64,000 nt of DNA. It comes from Caprella mutica. Taxonomy: Eukaryota > Arthropoda > Malacostraca > Amphipoda > Caprellidae. The stretch covers positions 248,001-312,000 of the forward strand of contig CANNZV010000334.1 of assembly GCA_947561585.1 (NCBI GenBank). Direction: 5' to 3'. A model generated the notes under the pieces. The model did no database searches, had not been told where the DNA came from, and was given only the letters and a program-made list of their open reading frames with translations. Both the position numbers and the translations under genes were made by a program. Positions 32,792-45,455 of this stretch are shown here, piece after piece (positions within the stretch are counted from its first letter, which is position 1; every line of letters starts with the position of its first letter).

Positions 32792-34462
32792 ATTAGTAGA
32801 GTATTGTCCGGTATAAACAATGTTATTGTTTACCAGGATGACATTTTGGTCATGACTGCTAATAAAGATGAGCATACTAGGGTTTTGAATAAAGTTCTTG
32901 ATTCTTTACAGACAGCTGGTCTTAAAGTAAATACACGTAAGTGCTCTTTCTATACGTCCTCCGTGTGTTACCTTGGTCATATATTTTCTGCTGATGGTGT
33001 ACAGCCAAGTGATGAAAATGTACAGGCTATCATGAATGCTCCGCCTCCTGCTAGTATAAAGGAGGTGCAGAGTTTTATAGGTTTGTGTAACTATTATGGT
33101 AAATTCATTAGAAATTTCAGCACTCTATTTGAACCCCTTTATGTTTTGTTAAAGAAAGGTCAGAAATTTGTGTGGGGTAAATCTCAGGCTGATTGTTTTT
33201 TTGAGGTAAAACAGTTATTCAGGGGTGGGCGTATTTTGCGACTTTTTCACCCTGGATTGCCTACTGCTTTAGAAACTGATGCGTCCTCATTCGCTTTGGG
33301 AGCTGCGATAACTCAAAAACATCCCGATGGTTGGTTTCCAATCCGTTTCGCTTCACGAACTTTAAATTCTGCAGAGCGCAATTACTCCCAAATTGAAAGA
33401 GAAGCATTGAGTGTTGTATTTGGATGCGAAAGATTCCGTCAGTATTTATTGGGATCTAAATTTATAATAAGAAATGACCATAAACCTTTGACTAAGTTTT
33501 TTTCAGGCTCTGCAGGCATTTCGGCTCACTGCTCTGCTCGTTTGAAGCGCTGGGCGTTGAGATTATCACAGTTCACTTACCAGTTTGAGTACATTATAAA
33601 GGTAGTTTGAATGTTACTAGCGATTTCTTGAGTCGATGTCCCTTGGCTGCTGATGAGCAGAGTAATGAGCCTTATGAGTTAATTTTTGTTGTTGATAATT
33701 TAAGTAAAACTCCCATTAATTTTAAAGATATTGCTAAATTTACTAATGCTGATAGTGATTTATGTGTCATTAAAGAGTACATTCAGACAGGATTTCCAGC
33801 TAAAGTACATTCATCTTTGAAAGTTTTTAAAAATAACTGTGCAGATTTGACTATTTTACGTGATTGTATTATGTACCGTAATAGAGTATATGTTCCTGTA
33901 TCCTTACGTTCACAAGTTCTTAATCTAATACACAGGGGTCATCCTGGAGTTTGTGCAATGAGGTCAATTGTTCGGTCTCTCATTTGGTATAAATCATGTC
34001 ACTCCGCCCCCGTACTCACCATCATCAAATGGACAGGCGGAGAGAGCTGTTCGGGTTAAGAAGGATCTTCTTAAAAAGAACAGGGAGGGCTCTCTCAGGA
34101 TACGGCTATTGAACTCTTTATTGCATTATCGTAATGTTCCTCATTCAGTTACCAAATTACCACCATCTGCTGCTTTGAATGGTAGGAAATATACAACGGT
34201 TAAAGAAAAGATTAATCCTAACTTTGTTCCTGATATTGCCATTCCTGTGAAAAGTTCTGTGCCTTCATTTGATGATGGTACTGAAGTACTAGCTTCAAAT
34301 TATGGGCGGGGTAAAAAATGGTTTACCGGAACTATTGTTACTAGGTTAGGACAGAATGTGTATAATGTTTACATTTTGGAATTGGATGTTGTCTGGAGGC
34401 GCCATAAGCATCAGCTGCGGCTTCTGCGCAAGCGACAGAAGCCTGCAGTGTTTTCTGCATGA
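32792..34462 (+). pseudogene. pol: Pol of outer element, 3' part (RT end, RNase H, partial integrase)
   Basis: Resumes in frame with the 5' half. The RT catalytic motif is YQDD near 32818. RNase H follows, with ETDASSFALGAA and RNDHKPL. At about 33597 a one-base deletion shifts frame and causes a stop at 33608. The next frame (33607-34059) covers the LSR linker and the first half of the integrase zinc motif (HRGHPG). Around 33993 it passes abruptly to the sequence after the second catalytic Asp (PPPYSPSSNGQAERAV), read in a third frame to 34462. The CC half of the zinc motif and both catalytic Asp residues are therefore missing. No chromodomain is seen. The product cannot be functional. Confidence 0.88.
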
Positions 34463-34658
34463 ACGCTCCTGACAATTTTCATTCTTAGGTTATTCTTGTT
34501 TGTAAATACGTTTTGTGTGCTATTCATTTTCTATAAATTGTATTGTCTTTATATTTCTTTGTTTATAATTCATTTTTTTTTTACATATATATTATTGCTA
34601 TAATAGACTCGTATGTACTGTGCATATACCTAAGCTAAACTATTTATATAAATTTCTT

Positions 34659-34670
34659 AGGGGTGAGGAA
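34659..34670 (+). promoter_or_regulatory. Polypurine tract of outer element
   Basis: AGGGGTGAGGAA immediately before the 3' LTR. Confidence 0.75.
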
Positions 34671-34870
34671 TGTTATGATGGCACCTCAGTTACATTTATA
34701 GCTAACTTGTTAGTCTGTGTTTAGCATTGTGTAAGTAGTCATGTATAGTTACAAAACGTTCATGTACGTGTGTGTACTGCTAGGTGACATTAATAATTAG
34801 TAGGTGTGATTTGGTAGTCTATTAAATAACCTGAAACTGATCAGTCGTCTCCTTACTACCCACTACAAAA
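34671..34870 (+). repeat. 3' LTR of outer element
   Basis: 200 bp with one difference from the 5' LTR. Target duplication CTTTA follows at 34871. It lies upstream of the GATA sites of RING copy 2 and could add promoter activity there. Confidence 0.93.
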
Positions 34871-35070
34871 CTTTACCAATAATTTATCATTTTGATATTC
34901 TCAAAATATAAAATTACTACAAAGCTTTTAAATAATTCAAGTATCAGAAGAATATAACAAAGAGAGAGTTTCCATATACATTATACATACATCTGAGGAA
35001 ATAGAAACCGGTTTTCCAGTCAGTAACTGGATAGGCAAGTTTAGGCCTATATTTCCCATTGTACTCGGAT

Positions 35071-35093
35071 CTTATCAGATCAGATCTTATCAG
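35071..35093 (-). promoter_or_regulatory. Paired GATA-type sites upstream of RING copy 2
   Basis: CTTATCAG at 35071-35078 and 35086-35093. Spacing is 15 bp here against 10 bp in the other units because of an extra 5-bp step in the GATCAGATCTTATCAG tract. Confidence 0.5.
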
Positions 35094-35245
35094 ATCACCA
35101 CGGAAATGGGAGGAGCTTGCGAATAGCCGACTGGTTGAATCCATTTTCATCTTCATTCGCTTTTGATCTTCCACACCGCATAGACGCTTTACAAACGCTC
35201 TCGCTTTTTTCGTTTATTATTGACTAACCGATATCTTCACCTACG

Positions 35246-36226
35246 ATGCCTGGTTGTTCGATGGAACATAGGATCCTGCACGAGGAGGTCAAGACTCTGC
35301 TTCAGAGAACTGACATGTCAGGGTATACTGTGGAAGACTTGATGGACAGACTGGAGGAACTTGGGATGGAAACAACGTTCGACAGCAGGGAAACTTCCAT
35401 CTTAGTCATGCTGATCCACATGAAGAACATGGTGAAGGAGTTTACTTACCGACGAAGGGAAGGCACAATCACTGTAGATGAGACGACAGGACTTTGTGAA
35501 GCTATCCTCAGACGCTTCACTGACTCACACAGGAATCTCTTCACAGACGATTTATGCTTTGATTCTGCTAGTTCCTGCAGATTAAGCCGAGGAATAACTT
35601 CAATTCTACAGGAGATGAAGACAAACATCGAGAGGAACCACTACTACCGCAACTTCTGTGGAATGTTTGAGGACCACGTGGGACAGATCGGATCTGGCAA
35701 ATTCAATCTGAGGACGTACGAACTGATTGTTGCCATGCACAACCTTCATGTAGCGATCTATGAGACGTTGAAGGACCGGCTGGATATTCTCAGTGAGCTC
35801 GATGGATCAACTCACGGCTTAGAGGCATCTCCAAGAGACGAGTTCAACCTTCATCTCATTTGGAACAATGCACAGGACTCTTTCAAGCTTCAAGAAGTCA
35901 GGAAAGTAGGTGAAGCCCAATCTTCTATCTTTCATTCGTCATTCTTGAAGATTGTCGGTCCATCGTCTGCCAAGATTTGGAGGAACAGAAGAAATTTGGG
36001 ATCTGTTGACCTCACCATTGCTCATTCCTGTCCAGTCTGCATTCGCGAAGATGTGTCAACTTCAGAGCTGTCAGTACTCTCAGGTTGTACCCACGTGTTC
36101 TGCTCACAGTGTATCGAGGAATGGTTCGCCCGTAACAGAAACTTGAATTGTCCTTGTTGCAGGACGGTTTCAGAAGAACGGATCATGGCATCTGGTTACA
36201 GAAACCTTCTCCGTATGATTCGGTGA
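35246..36226 (+). CDS. RING-finger protein, copy 2
   Basis: Intact 326-codon frame with the same start context and all eight RING ligands. It differs from copy 4 by two replacements (L to I in TNLERNH, D to N in GKFDLRT) and at least one silent change. About 370 bp of original upstream sequence, including the GATA pair, separates it from the outer LTR element, so basal promoter sequence is kept. 3' hairpins are at 36257-36321. Confidence 0.88.
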   Translation: MPGCSMEHRILHEEVKTLLQRTDMSGYTVEDLMDRLEELGMETTFDSRETSILVMLIHMKNMVKEFTYRRREGTITVDETTGLCEAILRRFTDSHRNLFTDDLCFDSASSCRLSRGITSILQEMKTNIERNHYYRNFCGMFEDHVGQIGSGKFNLRTYELIVAMHNLHVAIYETLKDRLDILSELDGSTHGLEASPRDEFNLHLIWNNAQDSFKLQEVRKVGEAQSSIFHSSFLKIVGPSSAKIWRNRRNLGSVDLTIAHSCPVCIREDVSTSELSVLSGCTHVFCSQCIEEWFARNRNLNCPCCRTVSEERIMASGYRNLLRMIR

Positions 36227-38561
36227 AGAACGAAACTGAATGGGTTGAAATTCCCTGAGAGAACTTGTTCTCTCTAAAATCTTTCGCTAAAGCAGCTACC
36301 TTTACGTGGTGCGAAAGATTTAAACTAAAAGCTGCAAAATTATTTCTAATGTACAGTCGAAGAAAAGTGTATCCGTACCTAATGATTTTATGACAATTTA
36401 CTATTTTTTTTATTTCCAAAATTAACGATACTAACTGTAAATTTGTAATGCTTGTAGATATTTTAAATTTGGTCTGTGTATTCGACGACAAATATGTAAG
36501 ATTTGAAAACAATAGAAAATTAAGAAACTGTGATGTGAGATATACAGTATGTATACACATCATGCGGAGACTCTTTTCTCTGATAGTACATATAAATTCA
36601 TTTCATTATAGTATAACATGAAAATACTTCGCTTATCTTCATTACATAAATTTTAACTTATTAAAAACGGTTATCGCTTGTTATATTAGGATTATAATAT
36701 ATGAAAAATATAACATTTTAATCATGGTTATCTGAAATTTATTTTACTTTCTGCTTAAATAATCATGTCACTATAAAGTTTCATTTGACGATTAGTTAAT
36801 GTTTCCTGACCAAAAATGGTAGCTTTACATTAATATATATTTATTTCATGATACATGGTAAACGAAAGTTTAAACAAAAATATTCAAATGCCAATTGAAT
36901 AGTTTAAAGTTGTACAGTTTTGATTTGTTAAATAAATAAAATGATGTGAAATCAAACAGTTCGGAAAAGTTGAATTTCTCTTAAAATTAAAAATAAAATA
37001 ATTCATTAACAATGTCCACGATGCTTGTTTATTTTTATAATTCTTTTTAAATTCCCAATTCTTGTACCAAATAAATAAATTATTAAACTTAGCTTGAGTT
37101 CTGTAAATTTCAAGAAATGGTAATAACTCATTCTGTTGTAATATGGAGCAGTTTGAAATTGATGTTTGGAGCTGTTTGAGTTTTTGTCTTCGACATAGAA
37201 TAGTTACTTGTCTATTAATCAAAATAAAAGGAAGTTTATTAGATCTTTATTTTTTAATTGTGAATTTACGATTATTGGTTTTATTTATGAAGTTAATATT
37301 AAATTTATTTTTCGAGCAAAATCACATATTTGTATGACATGTATGATACATTTCACTGAATTTTGTCACTGAATTTTTACTGGAACAATTAGTGATGCAA
37401 TCCTTAACAGTAAAATGGAGATATAGTTATTAATATGGCGTGAATTTACTAAATTAAAAAGTCAAAGATTTTCTTTCTGTAAGTTGTGCATAAATTAATT
37501 TAATGACACTAATAGAGTTGCTATTCTAAATAAATAACAAGATCTATAATCTCATATATAGAAAATAATTGAGATACTATATTAATGAAGTTTATTTAAT
37601 CAATCCGACACATTTTTTATATATTTTGGTGAAGAGAAATTTATTAGATTTTAAAAGCTCTGTGGTAAATTTAAAAAAAGTGTTTGAGACAAATAATTAT
37701 TATATAAAGGGTTAATATTTTTTTCTACCTAATCGATCAAAAATTATCCATATGAAAATGTTAAAACAATTGAATGACTATATTTTAATTAAAAACAAGC
37801 TAAATTTATTATTTAGTTGAAAAAGTCCATGATGGTGATTAAAAAAATCGTTTAAGTATTTCTATTCAATTTTTTTAAACTGCATAGCTTCTAGTGAACG
37901 TTAACAAATTATAAAATGAAAGTGTTAATATTATTAACTTTATGATAATTCAAATGATAATGTAAAAACTATTGAATGCCTATATTGGAAAAAAGAGCAA
38001 TATACTAATTAATTATTTATTTGATACAATTTAATTTCCATTTATTTATATACCATTACCAATATTTGTTCTCTAACTCCAATTGAAGCACATGTGCACA
38101 ACTGTACAGTCATTCCGTACGCACACGTTTCTCAATAACATGTTTTGTATTGCCTCTCTGATAAAATTAGCGATGGGGCGGTATGAAAAAAACTAAGCAA
38201 TATTGTTCAATTTAATATATTTTTCGGACATTCCTTCACTTATCGACAGGACGGACATGTAATATGAGTGACATTGTGAAAAAGATATTGCATCAAATGT
38301 GAAGAGGCGATGCATCTTGTTTTCTGTTTCCATAACATCAGCTCAATAACCATCAAGAATGGATTCTCTGTTAAAAATAAAACTGCATCGTAAATACACT
38401 GCAGAATGTTCTTTCGAACGGTTTGGTCTGTAGTCAAAAATGTACTCTGGTACATTTAGAAATTGTTCTAAGAGATTTATTTCTCAGATTTATTTCAGAT
38501 GTTAACGCAATCAAGAAAATAAAGATTCAAGAGTGAATAATAGTAGTTATATGGGTGAATC

Positions 38562-38943
38562 CCTAGTTCACGTCCCTATTTCATTTGTGGACGTGAAATA
38601 GGAATCGATACAAATACTCCTTTTCTAGTTCACGTCTCTAAATGAAATAGGGATGTGAACTAGGAAGGAGGTATTTTCAAATTAATTTTCTTAAATTTAA
38701 TAATTATCTTTTATTTGATTATAACATATTGTTGAAAATTATTAGTTGACAGAAAATATAGTATCTTGACTACATCACAAATAATACTAAAAATTTATAT
38801 TTGAAATTGTATTGAAGTTCAGAAAATTACTAAAGATTTTATTATTCGTTAAAATATAAATCAAATAGAAAAATAAAATTAAAATAGGACGTTTAATCAC
38901 TTTCTAGTTCACGCCTCTGAATGTAAAAGGGACGTGAACTAGG
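38562..38943. mobile_element. CTAGTTCACG inverted-repeat element, unit 2
   Basis: Same position in the unit and same ends as the copy at 5437. Confidence 0.6.
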
Positions 38944-39524
38944 AATTTATTGTTATTTGTTTTGAAATTGTGTGATGGAATTACATATTTAGGCATAAAA
39001 TAGAAAAAAATATTAATGTGCATCTAATTGTGCCTAATAATCCAGCCCTTTGAGAATTATTCTATATAGGTTTTATATTAAATGAGGGTTTTATAGACAT
39101 CAGATTAAGAAAATATTCGTTATATCTATACTTAATGTGATATATATTCAAACTGTATAGCATTTTTGAGGTACGTTATTAATAACCTCCTTTCCATTAA
39201 TACTATATTTTTCAGCTCATGATCTGTATTCACTTCGTTCAAAAGATTTCATGGTCGTAATTTATTGTAAAATATTCATTACTATTTTCAATAATTATTC
39301 ACTATTTTTCCATCAAACTAAGTATGTAGGTAAAAAACTTTCTTCGAAACAATTATTGCATAATATTTGAATTATGTTTCGCTTTATTGATTTAACCGTC
39401 AGAAGTTTACCCCTTAAAAGATTGAATGTGGAGTTTGAGCTCGACATGACTTTATAATAGCGATTGAATATTCATACATGATTTGAATCAACGAAGATTT
39501 CATCACTTTTTTTCATTAGATATA

Positions 39525-41117
39525 CAGTGAAACTCCTGAGTTATGAAGTACAAGCATCCCCCGCTTTAGTTACCAAATCACGCCTCAGTTTAGTTACCAA
39601 ACAGTAACTAAAGCGAATAAAAGTAACAAGAAATTTAAAATTGTCACTCCTTGATTATATATATTATTTTCTATGAGTTATAGAAAGAATATTTGTTTTA
39701 GAGTTATAAGAGTACTACGTCTATAGGTATATTAATAATAATATACAGTCTTTCACTGTTTGAGACTGTGATGAAAAAGTTTAAAGTCGTGCATTTATTA
39801 AATGTTTCAAAATCCCTCCGTAGCTTAACTCTCACTCAGTATAGGTGAGTAATTAAAAGACACTTAGATTTCTATAATTATTGTGCTACATTTAAAACCG
39901 CAATTTTATGCTCTATGAAATGTTTTTGGTAGTAGAGTAATAAGTTCCAAGTTATTGATTGGTTCTACAATTTCGGACACGTCAGAAAAGAAAATCACGG
40001 ATACCAATAGAAAAAAGTTAAATAATTATTAATATATGAAGATTTTCACGTGTTCGAAAATATGGAACTCACCCTAAAATAGGATATGTTGAATTTCTGA
40101 ATCAATTACTTTTAATAGCCTTATCTGGATTATAATTTTGATGGTTTTTAGTTACCGTGCAATAATCACAAAAAATTGTCTCCGTTTTCTACGTCTACGA
40201 ACGGTTCTTATTTCGAAACATCACTCGAAATAAGTAACAAATTTACTGAAGTGAGTTGTACTTAAAGCGAGGCCTGCCTGTATTGGTCCTTCATAACTGA
40301 GAGCCACTTCATAGTTCGTGTGCAGTGATAGTTTTCTGTGATTGAAAAGAAATAAAATTGTGTCATTGAGGGATAACTATGACAAATATTATTCTAAAAT
40401 GGATGTGAACTAAATTTTATACAAAAGTGAGGTAATTAAACAAATATTAAGTAAATGTTGTGGGAAATCAATATAGCTACTCATTATTGTACAAAAATTA
40501 ATAAATATCATGGTAGTAGTCATTTATGCCTAAATTTAAATCAGAAACAAGAAATACACATCATTTGAATCTCAAACAATACAGAAAACACAGTTTATAC
40601 TCAATATATCTGATTCATTGATGACCTAAATTTTAAAGTAAATCTTTGCCTTCCTGATTTACATTTTCATATATAATACTCCATTATAGGATAATACACA
40701 ATTATAGGTGGTATATTATAATTTGATATCAACCTATAATTGGGTATTGGCCTATAATTGGGAATTATCCTATAATAGAGTATTGTCTTAATATACGGTA
40801 GAGTCCGGTGGAGAAGATTGCAAAATCCCACTATTGCATTGAAGTTGTAATTTTTATTTAAAAAACTTCTATATTGTAATTGCTTGTCATACTTGTATTT
40901 TTCATTTTCACTTCTGCAATATGACTTTCAATTCTGCCATTTCATTATTCATTTCTGCCACGTTGACTTGGAAAAGGTATAGTTATACCTAAAGAACTAT
41001 CGCTTTCTATGATTTAAACAAAGAAAAATACTCCATAACTAAGGAGCATTTCATAATTCAGATTCTTCATTACTCGGGTGCTTCATAAAAAAACTTCATG
41101 ACTCAGGAGTTTTACTG
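39525..41117. mobile_element. TA-flanked inverted-repeat element, unit 2
   Basis: Counterpart of 6402-7996, ends CAGTGAAACTCC and inverse, including the small nested palindrome. Confidence 0.65.
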
Positions 41118-42810
41118 TATTTGTAAATGGACATACTCTTATTATTTCTAATATGCCAACAAGAACATTATGCTAAACATTAATGTGAATAGTTTTCTAA
41201 TACACCCTGAGAACATGTGCGTGAGCATGTCTACCTCATAAGTACTTCCGCAAGACACAAACGCACATACGTCGCTACTCACCATGCCTCAGTTGATGAT
41301 TATAGTATTTCAATGTTTTTTCATTTATCACAATTACCAGAATTATTTATAATTATCAATTTATAGTTATTATTTGCAATTCATTGTCCTCAGAATAACA
41401 GTGACATGGCAAGATGTCTCTAGATGTTTAACCCAATTTCATCCCCACTGCAAGTGTAACGTACACAGTTCATGCAGAATACAATCAATGTAATAACTTT
41501 GTTCCTATCAATCGTGGGTATATATAAAATTTTACACAGCAAATCTATATGATAAAAGCAATGAACTGAAAATCAAATTTATACAATTCAAGCACTTTTG
41601 TTTCTTAAATATCATTTGTGAAGCGAATCTTACGTACTCAGTCTTTTAGAATATTTGTGTCAGTCTGATTAGGATAAAATTGCAGTTTTAAAGATTGACT
41701 TTCTCTTTATTTTTAAGTTTCCTCTGTGTACATTATATAATATGTGATAATATTTTATTTGTTTTAAATCACTTAAAATGCTAGTAAAATATGTATACAT
41801 ATTATGCAAAGAAAACTAAATTTGAATATAATATGAAACAATTCATTCTTGAAGACAGAGTAACAGTGAATTATTATCTAAGATTCTACATTAAGATATC
41901 ATTAAGTAGCATATTATATACTGTAGCTTGTTCTTAATTATTATATCCATCTTTCTGAATGTACATTTATGAAATGTGTTCAAAGCTATAGATAGAATCT
42001 GAACATCACTTTCACATCTTGGGATGTTGTCCGAATGTTGTTTGTCTGACATTCAATGAAGACGAATCACCTCGTAAAAATGACTGCAAGAGTTCTACAG
42101 TAATGAGATCATATGTATTATATACAAAGAAAACAACCTGAGCGTTACTTTAACAAATTTTTAATGTAAATAACTAATAATTTAACATGAAACTGCAATT
42201 AATATTTTGTATTAATTTCTAAACCGCTTAAAATGGATCCGTTTCAAGTTCAGCCCAATACTAAGCTATTGTGGTCGTGAACGAATCTTCATAAGGATGA
42301 ATAAGCTGATTGTTTGTTAGTTCAGCTGTAAGCTAGAAATATTCGAAATTATTAACATTTATGTCTACTTTATGAACATTTGAAATAACAATAATGCATT
42401 TCTTCATTTATTTGATTATATTTATATAGATGCAACGCTCTACACTCGTTATATTTTTATATTTTCCTCTCCATCAATTTACTAAATAAAGTATATAGGT
42501 TCGTGTAGAAGTTGTCCGGTAAGTTTACCGCCACCAGTTCACCGCGTGGTAAGTTCATATGACATAATTCATCGAACGGCAGATTCGTCGCGAAGACAAT
42601 TTTAAATATTTATTAATTTTCTGTTGTTTATTAGTTTTTGCAGCGAAGGTAAAACAGCTGTAGAATATACAGCCATTAATAAAATTCTTTAATACAGTAA
42701 TTTTATAATATTTGCATGTAGTAAAAATTCTTGAACTTAAATATATTTTTCGATTGATGTTTCAATAAGCAGTATGTAATATAAAATATTCAAAGGATAT
42801 CAATTGAAAT

Positions 42811-43142
42811 GAATTAAGCTAATAAAACTATAAACATGAACAACTAGTTCCAAATCTCTAGAGAATGAAATCAAAATTCAAACGCTACGGCATTTGACGC
42901 GACTTTTTTTGCATATGCATTATTTCAAAAATTATATATAGAATATATGCAAAGTCTCAGCTACATCATTATCAAGTCTCTAACTTAGACTTTCCTTATG
43001 TTGTGAACATATTTCGTAAATTTATGTATATATGCACCGAAATAATCCCTGTCAAATGCCATAGCGTTCGAATTTCTAATTCATTCTTTAGAGCGTTTGG
43101 AACCAGTGGTTCATGTTTATTAGTTTTACCCATGCTTAATTC
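42811..43142. mobile_element. Foldback element, unit 2
   Basis: Counterpart of 9689-10021. The left arm has ACAACTAGTTCC where other units have ACCACTGGTTCC, which weakens pairing. Confidence 0.6.
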
Positions 43143-44410
43143 AACTTAACTGACATCTAAACTATATGCTTTTGATTATTTTAATCATATTCAATTAATG
43201 ATCATGCAATTGAATTACCTCCAATGTTTATTAAATGCAAATATTATTATTAAAATTGCAATCTTAAATAATTTATAATCTAATATACAATCTAATATAA
43301 GTAGTTTTTCTCTAAACAGAGAGTGCTTCTAAATAGATTACACGTATTATTTTCTACCTGTTTTTATTAGCTACAAATAATTAATACAATGTTGAAAATA
43401 ATATTTGATGAAGTACATAAAAAACTATCGTCAATATTATTTCATTAGAGAATTATTAATTACAAAAATAATAAACTTTATTACAAACCAAATCTTCTTT
43501 TATAATCTTTCCCCTTTTAAAAAAGACAATTTATAATAAAACTGTAACGAAATAATCTACTATAATTATTATATATATCATTTAGTAAAATAATTCTAAA
43601 TTCTTTTAGACTTTAATACACAGGTTAAATACTTGCAATAATATAGCGGTGAGTGACATCATGTCGATACAAACCAATGTGGTAAGTTTTCTTTACTCTC
43701 CTTCAGAGTGAAATCATTAAGAACTTTGTTTCATTACAGACAGCTCTTGAGGGGAGACAAACAATGAAATGAAAGCAAATAAACCCTCCAAACTATCGAC
43801 AAAGTTCCAACTATTTTATGGTGACTTTCGAAAGAAGTTCGTAAAAAAGAATGTCAATCACTGCCGATAGAAGACGGAACTCTAACGTAATAACTGGTTA
43901 CAATTTTGGCTAATTTATATTATTTATTCGATATATTGTTTTGATATGCTGCAATGTATTGAATTGTGAATTTTTAAACCTAACTGCAAATGTTGAAAGT
44001 AAATAGCTGGTCTTACAAGAGGGATGATATAAATTTCAACGAAAACAATTAAAAATAATTAAATCTAATTGATCAAAATTTTACCGGGGTATCAGTTTCA
44101 AATTTTATATGAATTCCAGTAATAAATACAGGTATTCTTTATCCTAGGAAATAATATTTGATTATACATTTTTTCATTGTGATGCATGAAGTAATGTAAA
44201 ATAATGATTCAATATGAAATGATAATTGAGATATAAATGAAGTTAAAAGATATTCTTACGAACATACAAAAGACAAAAAATAACCAGGAAATTCTATTCT
44301 TGAAATTGGGAACAAATACAAATTCGCCATTTTGTAGAAATTCAAAAATTCGCAATTACATATTTCAGTCCTAATGTATACTTACATACACTAAATTAAT
44401 ATAATTTTAG

Positions 44411-44750
44411 TAGGGGTTTATCGCTGACGTCAAATGAAATAGTTAAACATAAAAAAAAGTGACTACATGAAAGAAGATGAAATATTGAGTCACCTATCAC
44501 TGTCGGTGACAAGCTCGTGGATGCAGAAAAGCAACTACGTGAATGCAGTCACATACCAAGGAATGCGATGAAAAGGAATACAATCAACGGTGGCTGTACT
44601 CACAGATTGAAAAAGAAAATGAAGAGGTGATAGTAAATGAAGCCTATGAGCCTGCCAAAACAAAATCTAGAAACTTGTATTTGAAGAGCAACATCCAAGA
44701 GCTATCCTTGAAAAACTATCAAGTTTCAAAATTTTGCCATGTGATAGTAT
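44411..44750 (+). repeat. 350-bp repeat, copy in unit 3
   Basis: Counterpart of 1080-1425. It shows the uninterrupted GTACATATG junction where unit 2 has the 7.6-kb insertion. Confidence 0.7.
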
Positions 44751-45285
44751 GTACATATGAAAATACAAATAAAATATTAGTAATATTGCAGATATGTAAA
44801 AAAATATTGATATTTTAGAATAATTTCTAATTAAATTAGATTAAGGTATAACAGTAAAAATAAATAACAATAATACATTTGTATATGTAAATCTCTAAAA
44901 TAAGTACAATAATAAATAAATAACAGGATTTCTGGACTCAAATTTTATTTGTTGTGGTAAACAGCTAAATTTCACTGAAAATGATAGCCATCCACATCCA
45001 CAGTATAAGACAGGGATTTGATGTTCAGATTAAGTGAAGAATTAAATGTCTGATTACAAGTAAAATAAATGAATGAATTTATTTCCTTTACCACTAATTT
45101 ATCATTTTGATATTCTCAAAATATAAAATTACTACAAAGCTTATAAATAATTCAAGTATCAGAAGAATATAACAAAGAGAGATTTTCCATATACATTATA
45201 CATACATCTGAGGAAATAGAAACCGGTTTTCCAGTCAGTAACTGGACAGGCAAGTTTAGGCCTATATTTCCCATTGTACTCGGAT

Positions 45286-45303
45286 CTTATCAGATCTTAT
45301 CAG
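45286..45303 (-). promoter_or_regulatory. Paired GATA-type sites upstream of RING copy 3
   Basis: CTTATCAG twice at 10-bp spacing, as in units 1 and 4. Confidence 0.5.
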
Positions 45304-45455
45304 ATCACCACGGAAATGGGAGGAGCTTGCGAATAGCCGACTGGTTGAATCCATTTTCATCTTCATTCGCTTTTGATCTTCCACACCGCACAGACGCTTT
45401 ACAAACGCTCTCGCTTTTTTCGTTTATTATTGACTAACCGATATCTTCACCTACG

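Larger units (their letters stand above)
19618..34870 (+). mobile_element. Outer Ty3/gypsy LTR retrotransposon (nested host)
   Basis: Two 200-bp LTRs, a 5-bp target duplication, a primer-binding site, gag, pol and a polypurine tract (AGGGGTGAGGAA) just before the 3' LTR. Without the inner insertion it is about 4.2 kb, short for the family because part of the integrase is missing. Its Gag with zinc knuckles and absence of env suggest a Mag-like lineage, which a tree would have to confirm. It sits about 370 bp upstream of RING copy 2 in the same orientation. Confidence 0.92.
11111..44230 (+). repeat. Tandem unit 2, interrupted by nested transposons
   Basis: Unit sequence is found at 11111-11644, 19278-19617 and 34871-44230. 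The gaps are a 7.6-kb DNA element and a 15.3-kb nested LTR block. Removing them gives about 10.23 kb collinear with unit 1. The joins match the uninterrupted sequence in units 1, 3 and 4 exactly, apart from the target duplications. Confidence 0.93.
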
